Shown here: in pieces, positions 33,729 through 45,900 of the stretch
Numbering within the stretch: the first letter of the stretch is position 1
How the letters are laid out: the number at the start of each line of letters is the position of its first letter
Assembly: GCA_013433145.1 (NCBI GenBank)
Contig: CM024170.1
Location: 1,133,214 to 1,197,213, forward strand
Length of the DNA stretch: 64,000 nt
Source of the DNA: Ascaris suum
Taxonomy: Eukaryota > Nematoda > Chromadorea > Rhabditida > Ascarididae
Direction: 5' to 3'
The notes under the pieces: generated by a model
What the model was told of the DNA's origin: nothing
Database searches by the model: none
What the model saw: only the letters and a program-made list of their open reading frames with translations
Program-made: the position numbers and the translations under genes

Positions 33729-36700
33729 ATGGAGGGCGATCATCGCGAGAGTAACCATATCAGCCCTCAAAGAGAGTCTCAAGAAAATAAGGCAGCAGCA
33801 ACCAACACTCCTGGTTGGTGGAATTTTTGAATAATTTATGGTGATTTATGTGTCCGTAGATTGTGATTGATCATCGGAATTGTTCCCCTAACGACGGAGT
33901 CAAGAATAAACGAGTATGAGCCGAATGAGATGTTTCGAGGAGATCATTTCAAAAAGTTTTTTGAGATCGTTGAAAGAACTTAGTGCTGACGTATCGGTGC
34001 ATTCGAATATCTGATATGATCGTCATTTCGAACTTGTAAATGGAAAGTTTTCCGCGAATTTGGCATAATGCATATCAGTTACCTCGAACTCACTCAGATA
34101 CTCTTTCGTCCTTGCATACTTTGTGCATCTCGTTCTCGAGATAGTTGTTATGGTAACACCGTACCATAGGCATTTGAAAATTTCTATGTATCTGACCATC
34201 CGTCTATATTAATTTCAAATAACGAGTCACGAAATTTGTGCTGTCGAAATATTAGTGGATCGTGCCGTTAAACAACGTCATGAACCGGAATTCCTTTTTT
34301 CTTTTTATTGTCCTTCACTTTGTCTTTAAAAGCATTTAAATACGCAGTGGCGCACTTTGAGGATACGTCTTGTAAGGATGATTCCACCATGCATTTGGAA
34401 TATTCATAGGTTGTTATGGTAACTTACCAACTGATGGCTTATCAACTGATCCGGGAATAGTACGTGATAGCTTACCAACTGATCCGGAATAGTACGTCGA
34501 CAGCTGTGATGGCTTATCAACTGATTTGCAAGTGATGTCGACTGCAGACCCATTGTGGCAATCTTTCTGGCCTAATTTTCATACTTATTCAAAAAGATAT
34601 GTAAATTCATTTTGTGCGGACGAGTTATGCGGCTTGGAAGTATTTAAATTTGCCAACGTTGTTTCGTGGCACGATTTGTGCCTTTTCGATTATATATGTT
34701 ATTTACTTTTAAAGTTGAACAATGATTTGGAATTTCGAGGGCTAAGAAATATATTTTCTGATCATTGTCTTAAGTGTCCTTGGGGTGGAATTTCTCAAAA
34801 ATGAGCCATGTTGTGACCGTCGAGTTATTCAGCGAAAGTTGTTGAAAAAGAGCATTTTTAAATTTACAGTTATGTCGTAATTCTCGATCAAGTTAGGTTA
34901 TATGTGCTGGCTTGCCTTCATCTCTCTTACCCCTCCCCCTCCCCCATCTTTTTCCTTCCAACGTCTCCCTAACTATATCCTTTGTTTAGCGGCTGCAATT
35001 CTGATATCCCAAAATTGGTGCCGCTTTCGGTAATGGCAGAATGTGGGCTACAAACGGCTTTCTAGATGCGAAGAATATCCTAAATGTTTATAATTGATGT
35101 TCTGTAAACAAAGTGCGGTTTTTTTAGACACTGAATCGGAAGAGACAGTCAGTAATAAGCAGACGGCTGAAGAGAAGCCGGCGAATGAGGCGGAAGCGTG
35201 CAATGAGAGTGGTGAAGAGGAAGTTATAGATGAGCAACCACTCGGTTGGGATGCAGGTGCTGAACAGGTATGGATGTAGCAGTTTTTCTTATAGAAGGGA
35301 ATTATAAGTTATGCAGATGCTGAACAGGTACGGATGTAGGTTTTCTCAGAGAAGGAAGTTATTTGTCACTTGCTATCGTCTAGCTTAATGAGCTCTCTAT
35401 TATGACGTCGTTATACGTTACTTTGAGTGCACAGCTCATATTGCTTTGTCTACCTTATTGATTGTAATACTCGCATTCGTTCTTAAATTCACTTGGCTTT
35501 TTTCTCGTTTTTTTGCATACTATCAAAAATTATTGCTGTAGCCAAGTGGTCTTTTTTTGGTTTTTTTGGAGAGGGGGGGGGGGCAAAATATTGCTAAATT
35601 TTATTGCAATGAAATATTTCTAATTCGTTGAGTAATTTGAGGTATACGACTATGCCTTCCTTTAAATTTTTATTGCCTCATTTTCGAATGCTCTTTTCAT
35701 TTTTTAAAATACATTTGAGGAGGAATTTTGAAGTTTTGCATTGAAATGGTTTGAAGTTCAAAAAAAAGAGTAATTATATATGAGAATTGTTGAATGAGCT
35801 GTCGTAAGTGAATGGCTTCACATGAAACGAAAAAATCGCTCCACAAGAGAGAAAGTGTTCGTTGTTGGCGTTGTACGTCATCGAACGGAATGCAATAGAT
35901 TGCTGCGTTGAAGTTGACCTCGTTAAAATTCGTCGAAAATACCGATTGCATTCATAAATTCTTTCTCTTGTTTTGCTTCATTGTTTTTCGTATTGATTGC
36001 CCGGCTCATATGCTGCTCACGTGACTCACAGGGTTAATGGTTAGGATGCAAGGAAAAGCTGTTGAGATGCGTTGTGGCACCGTATATGAATCGGCATCGT
36101 GAAGTAGCCTTAGGATATGATGATATCATCAGAATATACGTCCGTAGGTGGGTTAGAATGAGCACTCGAGATCGCATGAAGATAGGATACTGACATCTCG
36201 AGGTTTATTGGAAACATGCTGTATCATAGGAAGAGAAACCTCGATGGGCGCAACCTCATTTTACATTGTGAGTTTACATGCACTTCCTCTTCGATGGAAG
36301 ATGCCTCGATTATTTAGGCCTCGATTTCAGGTCTCAGTGCTGCCTCACGTTTGATAGCTTCGGACAAAAATTGTGCGCTATCTCGCAAATCAATTTTGTG
36401 CACAAACAGCATATTTGTGCATAGAAATATGCTGTTGCTGTTTGCTATTTCTGCTGGAAGCCTCTCGTTTCTTGATGTTACAGCACGCTTGTATAGATTA
36501 AGAGTCATGTATATATGTTTGCTTGAATGTAGTTCTTCCCAATTATGTTCAGAGTTCTACGGCCGTATACTGTGGGCATTTAGAGTTAAGCGAAGGGAAT
36601 AGAGCGGCACCGTTCCTCAGCTGACTTGCAGTTTCCTCTTTTTTTCGTTGCTGATTTGTCGAAGTGGAATGTTCACCAGTGCGTCGAGTTTTTATTCTTT

Positions 36701-39307
36701 TCGATGCAGTCACGATGTTCGCTTTCTTCGAGGAGCGAGGGAGAGGAGTTAATTGGTGAATAGTTGAACGGTTCCGATCGGTATTTTGATTGGTTCAGTT
36801 CACTCGTGCCGGTGAATGCGATCAGTGATTATGAGCGGTGATGATGTGAAGGTTTTTTGGTGTTTTGCGAGTGGGGATTGCTTTATCGGAGATGGCAATC
36901 GTTGATGAAACCCCCATGAGCATGATACGTGCATATGCGGCCATCGCGTGTTGTGTTGCGTTTTTGCAATGCGTCACTCTTGTGTGCAGCTATTTGTCGT
37001 TGATCGCTTTTCCTCATTCTCTAAGTGCGAATAGGATTTTCTCGAATATCTCAATTTCTCCTCTTTCCTTCGCATTAAGTAAGGCGGATTTATCGGAGGT
37101 AAGTTGAAAAATGAGAGGAAAAAAGAAACGAACTACCTTCCTGATGGTTGAATACCTCGCGGAGCGGTTCCTTGCATCGTGCAGCAGTAGGGGAAAATCG
37201 ATAAAATTTTATGGAAGCAATTATGATTTAGTTTAGAAAATCGCCTGAAGTAATACGACAAGACTGTATGAGACGTAACGAATGCAATGATACTGAGTTG
37301 GGGATGGGAGTTGGTGTGCAAGCAGTGATTGACTTGGTGCTTGATGCTGGGGGAATACCTCTACAGCAGTTTCCAACGCCCTGTTTTGAACATCGCATTG
37401 GGAGATGACTCCGTTTGCTGGGGCCTAGTTGAACGTTGCATCATTTCATTTAGCTACACTAAAGTCAAGGGTAGAGATTATTGTTGTCGCATTATCTATT
37501 TAAATATTATTTGAAGGCGAAAGAGATAGGATGGGGCGACTTGCCGCCGACAAATACGCAGACACAGACAGCATCCGACAATGGCGCATCGTCGTGGACG
37601 AATTCAAATGAACAGACAGAGGAAAAGGTCGGTTTGGTCGAATTGTCGTCTGTAGGTCCTCAAGCAAAATCTTTAAAATCTTTAAAAGTTGGATGCTGTG
37701 TTAAATGTGGCCGAAAAAGCGTATTTGTTAAACACGAGGATGAGTGATTAAATACATCGAATTCCATTTGCGTCATGCCGTAAATGGCTCAACCGAATGA
37801 TTGTGTGCATTTAAGCTGAACTTACCTGTAAATTTTTTAATGTTGATAAAAGATATATGCATAAGGTGGAATAGAGATACCACAGGTGGATTCAGTTTGC
37901 AAACAATTTAGCCGCTAAGAGGCTTCTAAATTTTGAAATGCTCAATGAAATATATAAACCATATGTGAACTCAACTGCATCCCTTCTCAATTTTGGCCAG
38001 ATTTCTGACTGATGATTGATGCTTCTCATTGTTGCTTCAATCTGCCTACCAAAGTGGGCAGTTAGCTGATTGAACTCATTACTTTTCTGTACCTATAGAG
38101 TCAGAATACAAAAACATTTTCAGCTTACTATGGCAGTCCTTTTGGGAACGAGTGAAAGTTAACGCTTTTTTGAGTGCAAAGCAAATGGATTTTTTAATGA
38201 GACAACTATGAGAATTCATTCACAGCATATTGGACCACATTGAGGGTTGGGGCTGACCAAATGAAAAAGCTTTTCCGAGACCTCGGAAACGAAATGGCTC
38301 CAAAATTTTGAAGTTCGTTTATGCAAAGATGCTGAAAATTTATGCAAGACATGCCGAAATTTTTTTAAGGCGAGTGAGATACGCCGAATTTTTTGAAGAT
38401 TAAGCGGAATGAGTTTCGTTTTTTTTTTTCATTTTTTAGTATCTAGAAAGGGGACAGTTCAACCTCAAAACTCGTCTGGGGGCATTATTTAGCGCAAGGT
38501 TATTTTTTGGCTGTGAGTTTTATCGGCTGGCACAAGAGTATTTGTTAATCATTAATTCTAGAATTCTAGGGAACACAAAGGGTTCGTTCATGTTAGTGGG
38601 GCATATATAAGGATGTAGGCGTATTGTGGAAATGTTGAAGTGCTAAGCTGTGCAACTGCACGATAGAACTTACTCTCTGAAGTGCAGTATTCTGTACATT
38701 GTAAGCTGACTAGGTTGCATTTTATTGATAGCTTTTAGAGAAAATCGTTTCCCCCTTGTTGCCCTCACAGCTTTGATTAAATAGGCTCTTATCGAAATGA
38801 CAAGATGCATAGCGTTCACAAATTTTGTTGTACCGGCGTGATGCCATTCTTTGATGTTGTTTCAGTAAGTATTGCCACACTTGTGGGCAAATAACCGTAC
38901 ACCTGAGAAAGGGATGTAATTAGTAATGACACAGCACGTGTTTAAATCATTCGACCGGGTAAAGATGCACCACGGTAATTTGCATGTATGAAATTTGCTA
39001 TTGGGGACCCTTATCTAATGAGTTTTACTGCATAACGTAAGTAAGCCGAGGGCATTTATGCATAGTAAGTTTATTCGCATTTTTGCACAAACTATCTGAA
39101 TGCATATTTAGCAGCACAGTAGTAACACATCGAACGCGCCACGTATGAGGAGTGGACGTCGTAACAATGGTAGAAGAGCCAAATATACGGATGTCACTGA
39201 TCAGCTAATCGGATTTGTAAGTTCTTTGATGGCTGTTTGAGGTGACTAGGCTCATGCCCTTTCACGTTGTGGCCGATCTTCTACTTTTGCAGGAAAAGAG
39301 GGCTTAG
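33729..39307 (+). CDS. small acidic GW/WG-motif protein, five exons
   Basis: Exons 33729-33813, 35128-35267, 37517-37651, 39112-39216 and 39293-39307 join in phase to about 159 residues. The N-terminal half is Glu/Asn-rich and probably disordered. Tryptophans sit in GW/WG-type contexts: QPLGWDAGAEQ, EIGWGDLPPTN and SSWTNSN. The C-terminus is basic then polar (RSGRRNNGRRAKYTDVTDQL, ending GFEKRA). GW/WG motifs in disordered acidic proteins can bind Argonautes, as in GW182/AIN-1, but I do not recognise this protein as that or any family. Exon 3 could end earlier at 37627 (GTCGGT) rather than at the better donor GTAGGT after 37651. The five-codon last exon is the least certain; the gene may instead run on into the exon-like segments beyond 39.3 kb. 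Confidence 0.5.
34423..34528 (+). repeat. degenerate tandem repeat in intron 1 of the GW/WG gene
   Basis: CTTAYCAACTGAT recurs at 34423, 34438, 34471 and 34513; the two middle copies continue CCGGGAATAGTACGT or CCGGAATAGTACGT. Confidence 0.8.
35251..35370 (+). repeat. 60-bp imperfect tandem duplication copying a splice donor
   Basis: ATGCAGGTGCTGAACAGGTA at 35251 recurs as ATGCAGATGCTGAACAGGTA at 35311. The similarity continues through GGATGTAG, a T-run and GAAGGAA. The first copy contains the end of exon 2 and its donor; the second lies in the intron with an intact look-alike donor. Confidence 0.9.
35573..35583 (+). repeat. 11-base G run in intron 2 of the GW/WG gene
   Basis: Uninterrupted G on the sense strand of the gene, preceded by a T run. 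Confidence 0.9.
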
Positions 39308-40304
39308 AAAAGCGGTTCTATGTTCTACAATTCTTCAAGATTTCAAGAATACCTGGAATTTGGCTTGTTGCAAGTTTTTAGTTGCTGGAGTAGAGAAGGA
39401 ATCTCGAAGAGTAAAAAAAGCAGTTCTGGGACTCGCAATATTGTCCTTATGTTCTCGTTGTTATCTCAAATTATTCACCTCCGAGGTATTTTTGATAGTG
39501 GCGTGATTTTGACTCTTTTTTGTTAATTCATAATATATCAAGGTTATTTATGCATTTGCTTTAATTAATTGTTTCCATTTTTCTTGTCGTCTCTTCTGTT
39601 CTTTGAGGATGAAGTGGAACGCTTTTTTGGGGGAAGTTGAACCAAAGTGCAAGCGTATCACGTGAGGATTGCATTATCGCTAAAGGCAATTTGGTTATCT
39701 CTTATGCTTTAGATGACAAATTCGTAATCGAAGAAAGCAAGTGCTACGAATACATCATTGTGGAGCCGTGTTATTAATCACCTTTTGCTACCTGAAGTTG
39801 GAGATTTGCAGAGGAGTTGGGGATTTGATGTCTGCTGCATTAGGATAAAAACTTTTCGATTGTGGTTATGCGGGTAACAGAGAGTCACACCTTTGTTTTC
39901 TTTGAAATAGCACTTTTGGTGAATTTTTGAGTATACACTCGAAGGGAAAGTAAAGAAAAAAGGTACCACAAAATTTCATTTAAGTTAACGTATAAATCTA
40001 AAAAAACTACGTTTATGGTTGAGGCTGAACTGTCAGTTCGGAGAGCGTGACACCGGTTCGCTGGAAAGTGTTAGGGAGCTTCTCTCACTTACCTTTTTGG
40101 TTGACTGTGCGGACAGGTGGCCAAGGAATTGGCCAGTTGGCCGAGTTGAGACAGTTAAGCGACCGACTGAGGTGCGAACTTGTAAGATTTTGAAACACTT
40201 GGTATTTGTATATGTGGCAGACATACATGAACGACAGTTATTAAATTTTTTATCGCATAGTGAGACTAATTTAATTTGATCTGCTTGCAGAGATTTTGGA
40301 TTTG

Positions 40305-40353
40305 TTTTATTTATTTATTTATTTGTTTACTTGTTTATTTATTTATTTATTAT
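40305..40353 (+). repeat. TTTA microsatellite
   Basis: Interrupted run of TTTA and TTTG units. Confidence 0.85.
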
Positions 40354-41520
40354 TGGAAAGTAGATTCGGGGCACTAAGGATCGCAGCAGTTTAGTTATAG
40401 TCCTTAGCTGTGGCTGTTCTTGGAGGCAGTGGTATGTTTTTAAGCTATTTTCAGGGAAAAAAATGAATGACCGAAGTGCAGAAAACGTTGCAGTAAGTGA
40501 ATATGTATGAGAGCAAGCTGCTTGTGGTAGACCGGTCGGTTGTACTTGACAGTATGGAATAGAGGGCTCGTTTTTCTGGAGAGAGAGAGAGTTGCACCTT
40601 ATGCCTAAGTAAGTGCTCGAATATATATTGCTTATATTGGTTGGGTGGGAAACTCCATTAGAAATTGAAGGAGGAGTGGATTGGTCATCGTTTGGACACA
40701 GTATGCTTACCATCACTTGTAAAGTTTTTGAGGGCAATCGTTTTCCTATACGGGTGGGAGATGCGCTCTCTCCCTGTCTGAGATCGGCCTGTTCTTGTAC
40801 GGGGCAAGCCTTCCTAATTAAGAAGCAACCTACCTCACAATATGTAACAGTTTTAGCCTCTGATAGGAGATAAAGGTACACTGCTGCACGACTTGTCACT
40901 ATTCTTTAAAAGAAAGCAACTCGAATAGTGCTGAAGAAGCAATTTTTTCGATCGAGGCAATAGTTTTTTGAGTGTTCGCATTGCGGTATTAATTTTGCAT
41001 CTCACAAACAACGGATCTGTCTTGTCAGGAAATATACCGTCGACGAAAGTAACTAGTATCGCATATTGGCATAAAGCCAAAGAATTGTTTTGAAACGGAA
41101 GTAGTTTAGTTAATTAAGGAAACAATCAGATGACCGTTTGATCTTTCTGTATCCTGTGCTTCTGTGTGGTTGGGATAGGGGAGGGCGTTGAAGCGGAAGG
41201 ATTGTGATGCTCCCTCGTAGATGGCCTTTCTATGAACTCTCCAGTTTCATCATTTCTATTCGCGTCGACGAATTCCTTCATCGTCTCTTCCTCTCTTTTT
41301 CGAGCTGCACACTTTGCGCCGTCTGTAGTGCTCTATCGCAGGATTCACATTGGCGAACAGTGCTTCACCCGTGGTATGTGCGCTGCCTCTCATCGCGTCC
41401 CTGTCTTCCGGTTGTGATCATGTTGTCTACATTTACATTGACCGTGCATCGTGCACGACTTTTTTTTGTATCTTGTCATGTCATTCTTTCTTTGCTGTGT
41501 TGGTTGACAGGTAGTGGAGA

Positions 41521-41530
41521 GGGGGGGGGG
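41521..41530 (+). repeat. 10-base G run
   Basis: Uninterrupted G on the + strand in the T/G-rich region. Confidence 0.9.
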
Positions 41531-42105
41531 ATATTATTGTGGGATATTGTACAAAGTGGTGTAAATGAGCAGCGATTAAGTATCTAAGTTATATGACTCG
41601 ATGCAAGGGCTTGTTGAGAGAGACTGTGATAGTAAGGCTGATCCTTTGATCCCTTTCATCTGTCAGGCAATGAAGTACCAATTATTTGCCTTATTATTTT
41701 GTGTTTTTGTAGTTTTCTTTTGCAAGACTCTATTATGGTGACGTCACATCTACACGTTCGTCTACTTATGTGTATGTGTATGTCTGTTTGTTGGCTGGTT
41801 CTAACTTGAACGTTTGTAGGGCAATATCCGCTAGAGGAGTAACATATCTGAGCGTGAACTTTGGAAAGATTTATTGTCATTTAAAGAAGTAAAAAATGAT
41901 GTGCCTTTTGCTCGTGTTAAATTGTTATTTTCATTGATAAAGTTTATCTGTGATAGAAGGTCATTTCTGTGGGCGATTGAAGGGGTTAGCATTTGAAGCT
42001 GTTATTCTCCTTTATTGCTATGTTGTGTTAAAATGCATATTCCTGCAGCTGATCGGTTTGTTCGGATAGTCTTTCATGTGTAAATAAATTCAAATAAAAA
42101 TGGAT

Positions 42106-42116
42106 GGGGGGGGGGG
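42106..42116 (+). repeat. 11-base G run
   Basis: Uninterrupted G on the + strand, about 400 bases before the next such tract. Confidence 0.9.
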
Positions 42117-42521
42117 TCTATGAGTGCTATAAATGAAGGAATAAAGAGCGATATTGTCATAGGCTGTCAGCAGCAGTAGAGCATGAACGGTTTGTAGTGA
42201 ATGTTCGCTTTCGCAGTTGAAAGGTTTCCCTGATGGTGTGTTTTCGCCGTACCGCTCTGTACCGTGTTCGCGCTTCCTTTGCGTTCAACAATCCAAAGGT
42301 GTCGCGTTGTCTCTGAATTCGATTATCCTTGAAGAAGAGAGCACTCTCACACTCTGCACTCTCCATCGTCGTTCATCTTGACCAAGCTTTATCTGTGCCT
42401 ATCAAAACATTCGCTGCATACTGTGCGGATTTCTGCATGGGACATCGTTTTTAAAAGAATCCGCTGATTACCTGCATCACATTTATTATAATGTTTTGCA
42501 TATTTGGCATCGTAATTTGAC

Positions 42522-42548
42522 GGGGGGGGGGGGGGGGAGGGGAGGGAG
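42522..42548 (+). repeat. 16-base G run plus G-rich tail
   Basis: The longest mononucleotide G tract in the window (42522-42537), followed by AGGGGAGGGAGGG. Four or more G blocks close together could form a quadruplex. Confidence 0.9.
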
Positions 42549-42728
42549 GGGGAAAATGTTGTTTACGACGAGATTGGGTGGAATAAACATCCCAGCCGTG
42601 CTCTCTTTAACGTCACCACCTAAATTTCAGATAACGCTGAATATAGCTTTCATTTTTTCTTTTTCAAAGCTTATGCGCATTTTGCACTTTTCACCTCGTC
42701 GTCGTTTCCGTCTTCGCGTGTCTTTGGA

Positions 42729-42971
42729 ATGAGCTCGCCGTTTCTAATCACACTTTTGAATGCGTTGCTCTTCCTCCTTCTTTTTTCTCTCATAATATTG
42801 ATTGTTGTCGTTGATTCACAGCCATGCGATGAATATTGCAAACAAACGTTGTTGATTTCGAAAATCGATAATGCATTCCACATTAATATTCCTATGGGCA
42901 ACTGTAATAATGAATTACCTTTCTTACCTGAATTACCCGAATTATCAGCAATCAGTGCAGGTTATTTATAA
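42729..42971 (+). CDS. candidate small secreted protein or exon
   Basis: ATG at 42729 opens 80 codons. The first 28 residues are strongly hydrophobic (LLNALLFLLLFSLIILIVVV), then DSQPCDEYCKQ, as after a signal peptide, then a 50-residue tail with a third Cys and repeated PEL. However TTGATTCACAG at 42821 is a good acceptor and GTTATT after 42960 a possible donor, so 42822-42960 may be an internal exon with the hydrophobic part being intron. The phase at 42960 would fit the segment at 44474-44637. No family recognised. Confidence 0.25.
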   Translation: MSSPFLITLLNALLFLLLFSLIILIVVVDSQPCDEYCKQTLLISKIDNAFHINIPMGNCNNELPFLPELPELSAISAGYL

Positions 42972-45900
42972 GGAGCGATTTCAAAGGTTTTTAGTCGGAA
43001 TCATGTAGTTGTCGAATATTCCACCTCTTTTAGTGCAGCAGGGACATTACAATTTATAACATCTTAGCAGCTTTGTGGACTCGTAAATTCTTATCCTTCT
43101 TTCATTGATATCCGATTCAGTTCTGCAAAATCTTTTCATTCGTATTTATCTTTTATTCGCAAGTTTTGATGTGCATGATGACGTCATCGACAGTTTGAGA
43201 GTGCATCGTGTCGTTTATTTGCTCGAATTTGGAGCGTCTGACTAGAGTTTAAATATCGAAGTTTAAGGTGTCAGATGATAGAGAACTATGAGGCGAAGTG
43301 TCACCTCACATGTAACTTTTTTTTGCTTCATTGATCGATGCGTTCATAACGAGGCGATCCACTTCGAACCTAACACATTGTAATTTCTCTTTTTTTTTGA
43401 AATATTTGTTGTGGCGTACGTGTGAAATATTTTATGAGCATATGATCGTATTATTTTTAACTGATCGGACAGCGATTCAATATTGGATTCATTTCTAGAA
43501 ACCTCTTTACGATTTCTGGATTGTCTCGATTGTTATGTGATCGATTATGAGTTTTAAATCTTGTGTTGAAGTCATGGAAATCTCGCTACTTAAGCGTCCT
43601 TGTAGGCGAGCTTTCCTCTGAAGTGTCGCACGCTGGTGGGAATTGAGGGTAGCATTTTATTCGTTTGTCATTTCAAAGTCCTATTTCCGGTTTTCTTTTT
43701 TTCAAATATAGGCGCTCAACTAGAGTAATATTCGAAACGAAGGGGTGGTAGGAAGGAAGGTGGTGCTGTGTTTTGTGGCGGCAGGTGGGTTAAAAGTTAT
43801 GGTGTAGACAGTCTCTGCAATGCCAGTCGTTTTGGGGAATGGGCTGCTGCAATTTTTTGGATTTTAAGGATATTTCTTGTGAATGTTTCCTAGCAGGTAG
43901 ACAGCAAGTAAAACAGAGAAGCTTTACACAGAAGTTTATGAGGGACGCGAGATGTGGGGTGTCCTCAGGTCTCAGGTTTTAGCCAAATAGGCTTTCGGCA
44001 GATTAGGATCAAAGGAAATAAAGAGGTAAGAAGGAAGAATAAGCGGAGGTGTAAATGAAATAAAGGAGTCGGTACTGAGGTGGGAAGGAGGGATAATGAA
44101 GTCATGCGAAGGATGTGAAGTTTGTGCTTCGAGTGCACAGTGATTGCGGTTATGTGCCCTCCGAGTGGATCGCTTTTTGTTTGCTTGTGCGTTGTGTGTG
44201 TGCGAGTTGGCAATATGCCAGCTAGGCACCGCCCTAGCGGCCAACGAATGCGCCAGATAGTCGTGCTTGACCCTGTGTGTTGTTCACTTCGATCGACATC
44301 GCCGGAATCCTTTCCCTCCCCGATTGTCTCTCTCTCTCTTTCTTTCTTTAATTCTCTCTATTTTGTGACATTTTTGCGACGCCCCAAATATCTGATCGCA
44401 TTTCAGCTGCAATAGGCAGCATATCATCGGGTATTACATCTCTTATCACTGTATGATATATTGTATGCATTTAGGCACAATTCAGATAGACGGTTTTTGG
44501 ATGCCGAGGTTAATTGGGGGGATGCGTCACTTTTGTCGGTGGATATTTGAGCTATCTCACAAGGACTACGAGTTATACTCTTATATGCTGCATTTTTCTT
44601 TTGAAGCTGCAAGTGATTACCGGGCGTATTTCGTGAGGTAATAAAAGTACGCACAAATTTCTTGAAAGCTTGATATTAAGGTGCAATATTTAATGATTAT
44701 TTTCATGTGGTTGAGTGCGAGTTGTGCATGAAGTGACAGGTTGAAAAGCGATTGCTAATTCTTTTTTCTGTGCCGTCGCGAGAGGTGCATTTGAGCTGGG
44801 AAGAGTGGATGTGCTCAGTTTTGCTAGGAAAATGTGGAATATTAGCGTCGTAAATTTTCCTCTAAAATAGCGTTCGAATTAATGTAATTCCTTGAGATTG
44901 GTTGTTGAACGCACTTGATTTATATTGAAATCTTCAAAAAGCAATAAAATGAATCGCGATTTTTTATGGTGTTGAGGTGAACATTGCTCACTTTTTGTTT
45001 GTAGTTGTTATGTCTTTTTTTAGGGAGAAGATTGTTGTTTTTGCATCTAAAAGTTATCTCTTTCCCCAGGTAGAGAGTACCTCTTTCGAAGTCATTTTGA
45101 ACAACTTACCCATCTCTGGAGTTAGAATAGGTAGATTGTTCTTAAAGGGAATCATCCATGAATGGAGGGCGGCCTTCCCATTTATGTCTCTTCAAAGCTT
45201 GAAGGAGCTTGTGGAAGACGCTTCCTGAATGTAATGTTCTTCCTTCGAGAACTGCTAAGAAAATATGCTCGATGTTTTGTGTTCAACGGGATAAGGTATT
45301 CTTGCACATCACTGTTGATCTCTAGCATATCGGAAGGCACTTTTCTTAGGTATTGTCCTTTGATATCCTTCTGAATGCTAGTTACGGTTTAATGTGTCAA
45401 TGTCTAGATAGGGTGAAGCAGCAATCCTTGCATCCCAGAGCCACACTTTGGATCGTGGGTTCATTTGTTCGAGCTTAGGCTGAATAATTAGTTGTTTCCT
45501 GCATACCGTTTATACGACACTTTCAAGATATCACCATTAAAGTGGCATTATGAAGTGTTCAGTTATTTGGCTGTTTGGAGTTTTCATGCCGGCTTCGTTT
45601 CCATTCCTTAAATGTGCATCACTGAAGTTGTCTCAGTGAGGAAGAACTGAAAGACTCTCTCTCTGTCTCTCTATGAAACTGGCTTGTGCAATGGATAAAT
45701 TTTTGATAGATAGATAGAAAATTTATTGCAATGTGTGCTTTTTTTTCTGCCTTGTTTCTGCAGAAGTATGTACGGGTTGTCCTCCTTAAATAATCACAAA
45801 AAAGGCTCGGCGATGGAGTGTCGGGGTGAGGTCGTCGCCTCGGGCGCTGTGATCCCCGAAAATGGGTCAAAGTGTTCATTCCGTGCATTCTTCTATCCGC

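Noticed and set aside
40339..40899. 186-codon - strand ORF, and a + strand frame with GDALSPCL resembling a reverse-transcriptase motif
   Set aside because: No YxDD or other RT motif nearby, no splice structure on -, and the region is transcribed on + by base skew.
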